Source: Chaunax sp. Z400 (taxonomy: Eukaryota > Chordata > Actinopteri > Lophiiformes > Chaunacidae). From it: a stretch of 64,000 bases of DNA. Below are positions 1 to 9,521 of the stretch, one piece after another. Both the position numbers and the translations under genes were made by a program. The stretch covers positions 23,320,992 to 23,384,991 of the forward strand of contig CM075194.1 of the NCBI GenBank assembly GCA_037577475.1. Direction: 5' to 3'. The notes beneath the pieces were generated by a model, which was not told the DNA's origin, did not search any database, and saw nothing but the letters and a program-made list of their open reading frames with translations. Position 1 is the first letter of the stretch, and each line of letters starts with the position of its first letter.

Positions 1-85
1 GTTTAGCACAAAAACTGTCTGTTATGAATTTGCTCCCTGTAATTATGACGAATTTTTAAATAGTGCGACTCCAAAAGGCAATGCA

Positions 86-205
86 GCTCACGGACATACT
101 GCCCTGAATAAGCCCAATCTCTTCAGATCTTGGAAGCCAAACAGGGCCAGGCCTGGTTGGTACTTGGATGGGAGACTGCCTGGGAATACCAGGTGCTGTG
201 AGCTT
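86..205 (+). rRNA. 5S rRNA gene copy 1 (degenerate)
   Basis: 120 bases, the full 5S length. It aligns to vertebrate 5S rRNA throughout and keeps the internal promoter box C ('TGGATGGGAGAC', here followed by TGCC instead of CGCC). CpG sites of normal 5S are lost: CCCGATC reads CCCAATC, CTCGG reads CTTGG and ACCGGG reads ACCAGG. A T-run follows, as in a Pol III terminator. Probably a pseudogene or variant 5S. Confidence 0.85.
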
Positions 206-402
206 TTCTATGCGTTAAAAAAAATACTCTTTTAAGCCAGTGGATGAATTTGATGATGGAATTGACTATATGGCACCTTCAGAAGGCCCTAAAGTTTAAA
301 ACGTGGAGCGCAGCTGTGTTTAGCACAAAAACTGTCTTTTATGCATTTTCTCCCTGTAATCATGACGAATTTTTAAATAGTGCGACTCCGACAAGCTCTG
401 CA

Positions 403-522
403 GCTCACGGCCATATGGTCCTGAATAAGCCCAATCTCGTCAGATCTTGTAAGCCAAACTGGGCCAGGCCTGGTTAGTACTTGGATGGGAGACCGCCTGG
501 GAATACCAGGTGCTGTGAGATT
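403..522 (+). rRNA. 5S rRNA gene copy 2 (degenerate)
   Basis: 120 bases with box C intact ('TGGATGGGAGACCGCCTGGG'). It shares the CpG losses of copy 1 and has a private change at the 3' end (GTGAGATTT instead of GTGAGCTTTT), which shortens the terminator T-run and weakens the terminal stem. Likely not functional. Confidence 0.83.
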
Positions 523-715
523 TCCCTAGGATAAAAATTACTTTTTTAAGCCAGTGGATGAATATGAAAATGGAATTGACCATATGGCACCTCAGATGAC
601 CCTAAAGTTTAAAACTTGGAGTGCAGCTGTGTTTTGCACAAAAACTGTCCATATCGATTTTGCGCCCTCTAATTATGACGAATGTTTAAATAGTGTGACT
701 CCGAAAAGCTATGCA

Positions 716-835
716 GCTCACGGCCATACTGTCCTGAATAAGCCCAATCTCGTCAGATCTTGGAAGCCAAACAGGGCCAGGCCTGGTTAGTACTTGGATG
801 GGAGACCGCCTGGGAATACCAGGTGCTGTGAGCTT
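716..835 (+). rRNA. 5S rRNA gene copy 3
   Basis: 120 bases and among the best preserved copies here: box A-like segment, box C and a TTTT terminator are all present. It still carries the same CpG-to-TpG/CpA differences from the vertebrate consensus as its neighbours. Confidence 0.87.
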
Positions 836-1031
836 TTCTATGGGATAAAAAAATACTCTTTTAAGCCAGTGGATGAATTTGATGATGGAATTGACCATAT
901 GGCACCTTCAGATGGCCCTAAAGATTAAAACGAGGAGTGCAGCTGTGTTAAGCACAAAAACTGTCTCTTATGAATTTGCTCCCTGTAATTTTGACGAATT
1001 TTTAAATAGTGCGACTACGAAAAGCTTTGCA

Positions 1032-1151
1032 GCTCACGGCCATACTGTCCTGAATAAGCCCAATCTTGTCAGATCTTGGAAGCCAAACAGGGCCAGGCCC
1101 GGTTAGTACTTGGATGGGAGACCGCCTGGGAATACCAGGTCTTGAGAGCTT
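1032..1151 (+). rRNA. 5S rRNA gene copy 4 (degenerate)
   Basis: 120 bases. Box C is intact; the 3' end reads CAGGTCTTGAGAGC instead of CAGGTGCTGTGAGC, which disturbs the closing stem. Shares the CpG losses of the array. Confidence 0.83.
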
Positions 1152-1345
1152 TTCCATAGGATAAAAAATACTCTTTTAAGCCAGTGGATGAATATGATGA
1201 TGGAATTGACCATATGGCACCTTCAGATCACCCTAAAGTTTAAAATTTGGAGTGCAGCTGTGTTTGCACAATAACTGTCCATATTGATTTTGCTCCCTGT
1301 AATTATGACGATTGTTTAAATAGTGCGACTCCGAAAAGCTATGCA

Positions 1346-1465
1346 GCTCACGGCCATACTGTTCTGAATAAGCCCAATCTCGTTAGATCTTGGGAGCCAA
1401 ACTGGGCCAGGCCTGGTTAGTACTTGGATGGGAGACCGCCTCGAAATACCAGGTGCTGTGAGCTT
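1346..1465 (+). rRNA. 5S rRNA gene copy 5 (degenerate)
   Basis: 120 bases. Box C is intact, followed by a change of TGGGAATACC to TCGAAATACC. Shares the CpG losses of the array and has a TTTT run after the gene. Confidence 0.83.
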
Positions 1466-1599
1466 TTGTATAGGATAAAAAAGATTCTTTAAGCCAGTTT
1501 GGAGTGCAGCTGTGTTTTGCACAAAAACTGTCAAAGTTGATTTTGCTCCCCTGTAATTATGACGAATGTTTAAATAGTGCGACTCCGAAAAGCTCTGGA

Positions 1600-1655
1600 G
1601 CTTATGGCCATACTGTCCTGAATAAGCCCAGTCTCGTCAGATCTTGGAAGCCAAG
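1600..1655 (+). rRNA. 5S rRNA 5' fragment, broken by insertion
   Basis: The first 56 positions of the 5S gene are present, then sequence switches abruptly to retrotransposon-related DNA. The last 30 bases (1626-1655) recur with one mismatch at 5650-5679 on the far side of the element, as expected for a target-site duplication. Confidence 0.8.
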
Positions 1656-1803
1656 GACCTCCGTTGGTGTTACATGGAGGTCATCTGATCCATTGGATTC
1701 AATCAATCTTCTGTATCTTGACATGTCTTTGTTTTCTCAGTAGATTTGTGTCCTTGTAAAGTTGTTGGAGGATTTTGGACACTGAAAAGAATTTATACAT
1801 AGC

Positions 1804-1935
1804 TGTCCTTATGACACGTTTTTGAGAGCCTCTAGTTGGTTTTGATGTTTTGACTTTGATGTTGTGGCTTTGTCCTTATGACACGTTTTTGAGAGCCTCT
1901 AGTTGGCTTTGATATTTTGGCTTTGAACGTCATAC
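1804..1935. repeat. 68-bp direct tandem duplication
   Basis: A segment starting 'GTCCTTATGACACG' at 1804 recurs at 1872 with the same following sequence ('TTTTTGAGAGCCTCTAGTTGG'-like). It lies in the unexplained left part of the element in the 5S array and may be 5' UTR monomers. Confidence 0.7.
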
Positions 1936-2248
1936 TACTTTTATTTTGTGTGGTTTCTATGGAAACATGTCATCTGAGACTAATGTCAACTAGATTTTTT
2001 ACCAATGTAGGAAAAAGTGTTTTTTTTGGTTTGTTTGTTTTTTGTTTATTTTTTCAAAATGTGAAAAGGCACATTTTACCATTCCACGAACACAATTTGT
2101 GTTTTCTGTCAGGATTCACAAAAGCAGGACCCAAAATAGTAAACAACACAAGGGGCGGAGTGCAGATCAAGGATTTAATGAATCAAAGTCCAAATGAAAC
2201 ACAACAGTCCACAACAAAACAAAAAGCAGGAAGGCAGCCCAACTCTTC

Positions 2249-2362
2249 ATGCACTCAATGATATTTTCTCATCTCTCATATTGCCTGACTGTCTGGGGCC
2301 AAGCCTCACAGTCAACACTTAAACCACTCACATCGCTCTATAAGCAGGCACTGAAAATAATG
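2249..2362 (+). pseudogene. LINE reverse-transcriptase C-terminal fragment (jockey/L2-like)
   Basis: About 38 codons with the motif 'HLSYCLTVWGQAS' followed by 'LKPLTSLYKQALKIMDKK', which I recognise as the end of the RT ORF of a different, L2/jockey-like fish LINE. It runs in frame into the Tx1-type RT at about 2363. This could be a nested insertion or a template-switch chimera. Confidence 0.5.
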
Positions 2363-4943
2363 GATAAAAAACTCACAATTATAGAAGATATACTAGAAGA
2401 AATTCATGAATTCTATAATAAACTATACAAAAAAGAACCAAATGACAAAGAAACAGCCTACAACCTGATGGAAAACATAGAACAAAAACTTACAGAGGAG
2501 GACAGAGAATGGTGCGACAGAGAAATAAAAGAAGTGGAAATCAAACAGGCAATCACTAACCTCAACTGCAATAAAAGCCTGGGAAACGATGGACTCACGA
2601 CAGAATTCTACCAGCACTTCTCCGACCAACTTACACCCATCCTGACAAAATTATACCAACAAATGCACAGTACAAATCAAACCCCGTCCACCCTAAATCA
2701 GAGCCTCATTTCCCTCATCCATAAAACAGGACCACAGGATCTTATCACCAATTACAGACCAATCAGCCTCTTAAACACGTATTATAAAATCATCTCCAAA
2801 ACAATAGCAAACAGGTCATCAATACAATAACAAGCCAAAATCAATACGACATACCAGGTAGGGACATACAGGACTCAATATTAACAATAAAATCAGCAAT
2901 CAGCCAAATAGAACGAACAGGTGGGATGCTAATTAGCGTGGACCTGGAGAAGGCCTTTGATAGGGTGGACCACGACTACCCATTTAATGTACTGTACAAA
3001 TGTAATTTCGGAAATAATTTTGTGAAATGGATAAAGCTGCTGTACCTCAATGCATCCAGTCGGGTGAAATGTAACGGTTTCCCGTCGGACAGCTTCGACC
3101 TCGAAAGGTCAGTCAGACAGGGATGCCCGATGTCGGCCATGTTATTCAGTCTGGTGACGGAACCACTAACACGGGCGATAGAGAAAAGCCCAGAGATAAA
3201 AGGCATAAAAATGCCAAGAGGAACAGTGAGCAAGATCACGCAGTTCGCCGATGATGTCAGTCTGACGCTGGTGGATGAGGCAAGCCCAGAAAAATGTGTT
3301 GAAATAATTGAAAACTATGGCAAAGCATCGGGTGCAAAATTAAACAAGAACAAAACTGAAATTTTATTGGGAAAGAACCGTACAATCAAAAACCAATGGA
3401 ATTTCAAAATAACAAATATACAAAAGGTATTGGGCTTATACATGGGGAAAAACTATAAGGAGGGTTTGGAAAAAACATGAGACTCAGTAATTAAAAAAGT
3501 GAAAAGAAACATACTATGGAAATTCAGAGATCTGGGGTTGAAAGGAAAGGTAATAGTAATAAATTCTCTAGTACTGCCGACTCTCAACCACATTACGGGG
3601 ACTTATGAGCTGCCGAAATGGGCACTAAATTCGCTAGAAAGCACCATGTCCTCCTTTCTCTGGAGGGGAAAGGGAAATCAGATCGCTCATAAGGTGTTAA
3701 TTGCTAACAAAAGGGATGGGGCTTAGGACTAATTGACATTAGTGCCAAAAGGGATGCACTAAGGGTGAAATTAATTAGGAAATATTTGGATCCGACCAGA
3801 CAACACCTCTGGGAGGACTCACTGGCCCACTGTCTGGCTCAGTATAGGGAGAAGGATTTATATAACCTATGTACATCTCTCCCCAGAAAGGCCTACAGTG
3901 GTCTGCCGGAGTTCTACCAGGAGGCACTGGAGGCGTGGGGCAAGATTCTCCAGAATACCTCCAGATAGAGTGCAAGAATAAACAGGATGTACTGCGCTTA
4001 CCTTTCCTCTCAAACCCCAGTATCCTGTATAAGGGTAAAATTATTGTCAGCAGCCATCTAAGTGCAGTCGGCCTAACAAAAATAAAAGACATCATAAACA
4101 ACAAAGGTCAACTGGACTTAAAAAATGTATATAACGTACTGTCAAAGGGAAAAATAAAACATGACAAAAAATAAACTACTTACCTGAAAAATGGGATGAA
4201 CTCCTGCAAAAGAAAGGGACCCCCCTGATGCAAGACGGCGCTCCGAGTTTCCTTCTGTGCCTTGGTGGGAAAAAATTCAAATTAGTACAGTAAAAACCAA
4301 CACCTGGTACACCATACTACTAAACAAAATAACCCGAAGACCAACAGCACAGAGAGCGTGGAACACCATCTTCCCCTCTCACAACAGTACACACATCTGG
4401 ACCCTAAACAATAAAAACCCCCTCCCACCCAAAATTCAACAGTTTGACTTCAAGCTGAGGCACAGGAGGATCTTCACGAGCGTCGTCTTGCATCAGGTGT
4501 GTAAAACAAAATACAAAAGGGAATGTGCCGTGTGTGAGACAGAGCCTGAGGATATAGAACATCTTTTCCTACACTGTCAGGCTCTGTCTCCACACAGGGA
4601 AAAAATCTAACGTGCAATATGCAATCACTGTCACCTGATAATCACGAGCACTGAGCACTGGAACCACATGTATTTATTCAGAACAACAAACAGGTCGCCC
4701 ACAATCAATACAGCACTTATCAACACAATACTCACCTTTGCACGTTTCGCCACCTGGATCCGAAGAAACACAAAGTTATATGAAAACAAACACCTGGAGA
4801 TTCACACACTCTTTAGAAGCAAGCTCACCTCACACATCCAAGTCCTCATACATTCGGACACTGAAAAATACACCGAACTATTCTGCACAAATAACACCCT
4901 CGTCACCCTAGACACAGAAAACAACATACACCTCAATATATAG
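2363..4943 (+). pseudogene. Tx1-group ORF2 (reverse transcriptase), inactivated
   Basis: Recognisable parts in order: RT fingers with 'NYRPISLLNTYYKIISK' (about 2750-2805); frameshift near 2820; RT palm with 'DLEKAFDRV' and the catalytic 'FADDVSL' (about 3245-3265); 'GAKLNKNKTEIL' just after it; a TGA at 3478-3480; thumb and C-terminal region in shifting frames (3499-3726, 3765-3968, 3869-4174, 4257-4610); a C-x2-C-x8-H-x4-C motif at about 4530-4575; final reading segment to 4943. The apurinic endonuclease domain expected at the N-terminus is missing. Several stops and frameshifts mean no functional enzyme is made. Confidence 0.8.
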
Positions 4944-5649
4944 TTAAGCACCAGACACACAAGTAAAGGCACATCATATTTTATTCTATGTAAAAAGCAT
5001 GTGAAACAGAAACAACAAATGAGAGAAGGGAAAGTTTCCCTGCGAAAAATTGTCTTTTTCTTGTGAGTGTTATTTAAAGTGTGTAATAAAGGTGTCCATG
5101 GATGTGTGGTAACACACAAAGTGCCATCTGGGGAGGGATGGAGATCCGGGGAGGAGGTGTCCACAGCAGACCCCGGAGGGATTTGCTCGCTCGGGGGGGG
5201 AAGCTGAGGGGACCTCACTCTAGACCCATCCTCAACCAAGCAAGGAGTTCATACCCTGGTAAGGGAAAACATAACAAATGGCAACTGTTAAAATTTGTGC
5301 ATGTGGTGTTTTGTATTGATTGTGTACTTTTGCTGAAAAGGCAAGCAAAAAGCAGCAAATATGTAAAATATTCTGTGGGCTGAGAAAACCCCAAAAAGGC
5401 CCTAAAAAGCCTCATTTCATTTTCAATTCTTTTCTTAAAAACATTTATTTTCAATATGCTGTATATATTATACGCACTTTATTTTCCTTTATGTACAGTT
5501 TAATTCTTGTGTGTTTTTTGTGTTTACTCCTCTAAAGGAAAGAGGAAGGAAACAAAAACACAAAGCAAATGTAAATAATACTGTGTACATAATAAATGTT
5601 GTTATTATCTTGTGTATTTTGACAATAAAAAACAAAACAAAAACAATGC
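4944..5649 (+). other. 3' UTR and tail of the Tx1-type element
   Basis: No coding potential. A G-rich stretch ('GCTCGGGGGGGGAAGC', about 5189-5204) and a long A/T-rich end with 'GACAATAAAAAACAAAAC' are seen. The tail joins the 5S fragment without a long poly(A), as often seen in target-specific Tx1-group elements. Confidence 0.55.
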
Positions 5650-5743
5650 GCCCAATCTCGTCAGATCTTGGAAGCCAAGCAGGGCCAGGCCTGGTTAGTA
5701 CTTGGATGGGAGACCGCCTGGGAATACCAGGTGCTGTGAGCTT
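5648..5743 (+). rRNA. 5S rRNA 3' fragment, right flank of insertion
   Basis: The 3' portion of a 5S gene (about position 25 to the end) with box C and a TTTT terminator. This copy has the normal 'CCAAGCAGGG' in the box A region, unlike most array copies, which read 'CCAAACAGGG'. It is followed to about 5877 by the same spacer sequence found between array copies, so the array was once continuous across the insertion. Confidence 0.85.
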
Positions 5744-5877
5744 TTCTATAGGATAAAAAAGATTTTTTCAAGCCAGTGGATGAATGTGATGATGGAATTG
5801 ACCATATGGCTCCTTCAGATTGCCCTTAACTTTAAAACTTGGAGTGCAGCTGTGTTTTGCACAAAAACTGTCTTTAA
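5744..5877 (+). repeat. 5S spacer remnant
   Basis: Matches the inter-gene spacer of the left array ('AAGCCAGTGGATGAAT', 'GGAATTGACCATATGGC', 'TTTTGCACAAAAACTGTC'). The homology stops at about 5877. Confidence 0.85.
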
Positions 5878-5879
5878 AA

Positions 5880-6112
5880 TATATTAAAGGGGACACAAGG
5901 AGGACACAATAAACTAATAGACAGAGAATACATGAGCAAAGGGAAAGGGAGCAAACTGGAACTAAACACAGAGACTAAAACACAGACAGGAACCAAAGGA
6001 GTAAAACTGATCATAAGAGAAGACAACAGGAAGTGTAAAGCAAAACACAAGGCAAGGAAGAAAGCTTACAAAATAAAACAGGAAACAGAGGAGATAAATC
6101 ATGAAATGAACC
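5880..6112. other. A-rich repeat-like segment, no gene
   Basis: Purine-rich sequence rich in 'ACACAGA', 'GGAAACAGAGG' and similar words, typical of degenerate fish LTR or satellite sequence. No domain is recognised. Confidence 0.4.
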
Positions 6113-6358
6113 TTACAAACTAAAAGGAACCAAAAAACTTGGATCATATACGTGACATTTTCTACTTCTGTGTGGCGCATAAGTCCCATATATGTTTGTC
6201 TTGAAATCACATCCGTCAAAAGCACATTCTACGGTTTCATGTCTTTTCAAATTGGAATTTATACATTGAAAATAGTCTTTGGTATTTGGATAAAATGAAT
6301 CACAAATTTTACATCTGAAAGATTGGACAACTTGAAATGAATTGAGAGATCTATACAA
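6113..6358 (-). pseudogene. C2H2-like zinc-finger fragment of a multicopy fish family
   Basis: The minus strand reads 'FRCKICDSFYPNTKDYF', then a histidine-poor linker and 'CAFDGCDFKTNIYGTYA-H'. These are two C2H2-like fingers; one zinc ligand region is degenerate (HxxxC). I associate this finger pair with the same multicopy teleost family whose other parts lie at 12275-16638 and 27977-30000; this link is from memory. No full gene surrounds it. Confidence 0.5.
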
Positions 6359-6359
6359 G

Positions 6360-6912
6360 TGTGTGTGAAGATCACCCCATGATGGAGAAGGACAGTTTAA
6401 AAGAAAACAGGGTCCAGACTATCTATGACCAAAAGTACCATGCTTCACTCAGTAATGCATGATGATCGCTGTTTATGCAGCACCGAAGGCAGACAGGGGT
6501 TGTGTATGATTTCAATATGTTTCTCTCACTCACACATTGACTCATTTGTCTCATTAGCACTTCACTTCTCATAACATCTCACAATGGCATTTAAACATTT
6601 AACACGCATTGATTAGTAATATTAGTTGTTTTTTTTAATTAGTATTTGGTGAGCCAATACTTTTGGTCTTACCAGCATCAGTAGAGAATGGGTGAGGCCC
6701 TTCCCCAACAGAGAGGCAAGCAGAAAGCTGCTTACCTTGTGGCCTCTCTCTGCCGAGGCTGCACCCACCGCTCTCAACCGAGGCTGTGCCGTTTGATGAG
6801 CTCCAAAAAATGCTCAATCCAATCCCGTTCGTGTCACCAAGATTATGTGGTAGAAAAACTTTGATGAGGTAGAAGGAGAATTTTCAGATCTTTTTATGAC
6901 ATGCAAAGACCT
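6360..6912. other. No gene recognised
   Basis: Mixed sequence with short AT-rich parts. The open frame at 6635-6817 (-) has no recognisable motif. Confidence 0.4.
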
Positions 6913-7083
6913 GGGGCCTCATTTATAAACTCTGCGTAAGCACGAAAGAAGGTGTACGCCGCTTTCTCAGCAATCCATGGGATTTATAAAAGGCAAACTT
7001 GACGGGAGAATGTGCGTTCCTCCACGGCAACTCTGACCCATGCTTACGCACAGAAATGGAGAAACGGGGAAACAGATGCTGAT

Positions 7084-7194
7084 GTCTTGATGCTTCAGGA
7101 GGAATTCTGCTGTACAAGCCTGAAAACGTGTGCAACATTGTGAGGCGTGTGCTGTGCTTCACAACGTGGCACAGATGAAGAATGTGCCATTACC
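7084..7194 (+). pseudogene. HARBI1-type transposase C-terminal fragment
   Basis: Reads 'CLDASGGILLYKPENVCNIV', then after a one-base shift 'ACAVLHNVAQMKNVPLP'. The 'ACAVLHN' block near the end of the catalytic domain is diagnostic for the PIF/Harbinger transposase. The upstream DDE catalytic region is missing. Confidence 0.7.
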
Positions 7195-7394
7195 TCCATT
7201 ACAATGGTTGTGTTGGTCGTGTTGGTAGTGTTGACCCGAACCTCGACCCCTTTCCCCCAAACGTTTGAGGCAAACCGACGTGTTAATGTGATGCATCGGT
7301 TGTAAATAAGATGACACGAAGTATGGAAATGACACTAATTATTTGCCAGATGTTTTAGTGAAGTGATAATTTCCCCCAACACATTTTTAATTTC

Positions 7395-7935
7395 TCACAA
7401 TTCTTTTGCAACTTCATTTATTGTATCATTTTGCCTCTGAAGAACAGCCTCTGTGAGGACATGGCTGCTGCAGGTCGGGGTGCATGAAGTGGAGTGGAGA
7501 CGCCTGGCGCACACCTTTCCTCTGCTGCACCACCGCTGACCCTGCTGGAACATTCAGCAACTACAACAGAGAAACTATTTAGTGAATAAAGTCTCACTTC
7601 TTGTAAATAGAGTCCAATGTTTGTGCATAAATGTGTTAACACAACCTGAATGTATCTGGTTTACACTCGTTTAAAACAAATTGATACAATCTTCCTACCT
7701 GAGTCATGCCATCCGCCCTGCATGGAATCTGTCTCCCTCCGTCTCCGTCACAACTCAGGAGAGATTCCCCGATTATGCCAGCTTCTGATCAAATGAGGTG
7801 AGCTCCGGTTTCCTGACTCCACCGCCCGTGGCACACACACTCCGCCGGTGTGACGCGATGCGCTTCTTTACATCGACTTTCAGGTGGGACCTCTTCTTTT
7901 TGACCTCTGCCACAGTCCGACCTTCTGAAAAGTTA
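7395..7935 (-). pseudogene. Harbinger Myb/SANT-like DNA-binding protein remnant
   Basis: Minus strand, in order: 'GRTVAEVKKKRSHLKVDVKK' and 'RIASHRRSVCATGGG' (7790-7930), typical of the Myb/SANT-like helper protein; a stop or shift; 'IIGESLLSCDGDGG' ending at a splice donor CAG|GTAGGA near 7700; after a gap 'SSHVLTEAVLQRQNDTINEV' (about 7400-7470), the usual coiled C-terminus. In intact elements this protein recruits the transposase to the ends and into the nucleus. Here it is disrupted. Confidence 0.65.
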
Positions 7936-8100
7936 ACTTATTGTCTGTGAGGTTGTAGGTTCTTACAGCAGAAGTAAGAATGTACATTCATACAACTCAA
8001 CATACCTTTATTCTTTGCTTAGTGTTCTGTTAGACAGTTGTGTGGCCACAGTCCTTCTTCCCCACAAAGTGGTCAGTCTGTTGTCTTTCTGATTTTCACA

Positions 8101-9300
8101 CTTGCACCCTGTGTTTAAAGCCAAAGCAAAAACATCCACTGCCTTTGGAGGGTGGTAGGCGCTAATGTTGATTTTATGCTGTCCAAAAAAGGCAAAGTGT
8201 TCTTTGGTCCATGTTTTATCACTGTCACAAACGTAAAATCCTGACCTTCATACGCATAATTCCTTATCACAGCTGTAATGATGCACATAAACATTAGCAG
8301 TGTGTTATCATTCGGATTCACTCAGGGAATGAGGCTGACATAACATGACATGCATGAAAGTGACACTAACATTACACAGAAATCATGCTAGACTTGTGTG
8401 CCTGCTTCAATTTTTAGTAAAAAAGTATTCATATATCAATAATTAAATAATAATTAAATTTTTTATAGCAGCCAAGGCAATCATTGGTGAGGATAGATGA
8501 AGAATGAGGAGGGAGATAGTTGACCGCATTCTTCAGTATCAGCAGTTGTCTCAGTTTAGAGTCCACCTCCTCTTCATTTCTCATCATTCATCATCCTTAG
8601 GAAATTTGTGACAGTGCTGTTTTGCAAATTGTGGCATCCAGGAATGACACAATTGTGAGACAGTGACACAGCTGACCAGCAGACTGAACTCTTTCTTAAG
8701 AGTTTATTGCCTCACAATCTTGCAGGAGACCCGCTGTTACTGTGACTGCATACTTTTCCAATGATAGGGGAGGAACAGTTTCAGAGGAGTGATGACACTA
8801 TGTCTTGGCTTCAGAGCATCATGGAGCCATGTTTTCACACCTGCATAAAAATCCTCAACTCAAAGCCAGAGAAAAACAGTTTGATGGTGCAGCTCCACAA
8901 CACAGTGTTTACATAGCTTACAGTCTTTTCTTATGTTTTCAGCTACTTTTTCACACATTCTTTCTCTCACACATTTAATGTGTTTTGAAACAAATCACAG
9001 AATTTGCTTAACATACCCATAATTGTGTTTTTACATCTGGTGTTTTTACAGAGTTATTAGGATTCATCCTCTGGAAACCATGAATTTCTGTGCAAAAATT
9101 GATGAAATTAATGGTAATCCATCAAATATGTGAATCCAAAAGTTCTTCCTTTTAAAGTGCCTGAAAATTGTATATTAACAAATGCCACATGAAAATACTA
9201 GCATTTCCAGAGTGTTCAACCTCCCTTCAATGAGAAAGAAAAAAATAAGTGGACCTTAACAGGAGATCTTACTTTAGTGGATTTTCTAACTCTTTTGCAG
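8101..9300. other. Non-coding; contains a dispersed fish repeat near 9050-9130
   Basis: No gene is seen. 9050-9130 ('TTAGGATTCATCCTCTGG', 'ACCATGAATTTCTGTGC') belongs to a dispersed repeat also present at about 18960-19370. The end of this stretch is a pyrimidine-rich 3' splice site (TTTTGCAG at 9293-9300) for the next exon. Confidence 0.5.
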
Positions 9301-9521
9301 GAATACATCATTGACATATTCTTTGCCCAGACATGGTATGATAGCCGACTCAAGTTTAACAGCTCAATGAAGCTGCTAATGCTCAACAGTAACATGGTAG
9401 GCAAAATCTGGATTCCCGACACCTTCTTCAGGAATTCCCGCAAATCTGACGCTCACTGTATCACCACCCCCAACCGCCTATTGAGGCTGTGGAGTAATGG
9501 GAGAGTCATGTACACACTGAG
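9301..9521 (+). CDS. gabrg1: GABA-A receptor gamma subunit, exon 4-like (orphan)
   Basis: 221 bases, exactly the length usual for this exon, bounded by TTTTGCAG and GAG|GTAGGA. The frame encodes part of the extracellular ligand-binding domain of a Cys-loop chloride channel: 'FFAQTWYDSRLKFNSSMK', 'NSNMVGKIWIPDTFFRNS', then 'RLLRLWSNGRVMYTLR'. It best matches gamma-1/gamma-3. One normally invariant tryptophan ('DAHW') is a cysteine here (TGT). The following exon (83 bases in relatives) was not found before the next recognisable exon at 11664, and no signal peptide, Cys-loop or membrane exons are in the window. Either a fragment of a large gene with a missed small exon or a decaying duplicate. 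Confidence 0.75.

Larger units (their letters stand above)
1..1655 (+). repeat. Tandem 5S rDNA-like array
   Basis: Five complete and one truncated 5S-like genes recur every 313-317 bases, each followed by a T-run and a spacer that is itself conserved between units (it includes 'AAGCCAGTGGATGAAT' and 'TTTTGCACAAAAACTGTC'). The last interval is shorter (254 bases), so its spacer carries a deletion of about 60 bases. This is the normal arrangement of a vertebrate 5S cluster, but the genes are diverged (see the copies). The array enters the window from the left and is cut at 1655 by a retrotransposon. Confidence 0.9.
1656..5649 (+). mobile_element. L1/Tx1-type non-LTR retrotransposon inserted in 5S rDNA
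   Basis: The body carries a reverse transcriptase (2366-3480), a long C-terminal region and a CCHC-type cysteine motif near 4530-4580, and ends in an A-rich tail ('AATAAAAAACAAAAC') directly abutting the 5S gene. The RT motif order and the C-terminal CCHC fit the L1 clade, Tx1 group. A Tx1-group family called Mutsu is known to insert specifically in 5S rRNA genes; assignment to it is inference. The 5' part (1656-2365) does not look like Tx1 and contains other repeat fragments, so the element is 5'-truncated or chimeric. Coding frames are broken in several places, so this copy is dead. Confidence 0.75.
6913..8100. mobile_element. Harbinger (PIF) DNA transposon remnant
   Basis: Two Harbinger-specific protein remnants lie back to back: transposase end on + (7084-7194) and Myb/SANT-like protein on - (7395-7935). 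A left-end candidate 'GGGGCCTCATTTATAAACTC' at 6913 resembles ends seen in fish Harbinger repeats; I could not find its inverted partner. Boundaries are approximate. Confidence 0.6.

Noticed and set aside
244..1743. Short open frames in the 5S region
   Set aside because: They cross 5S genes and spacers and repeat with the array; no protein evidence.
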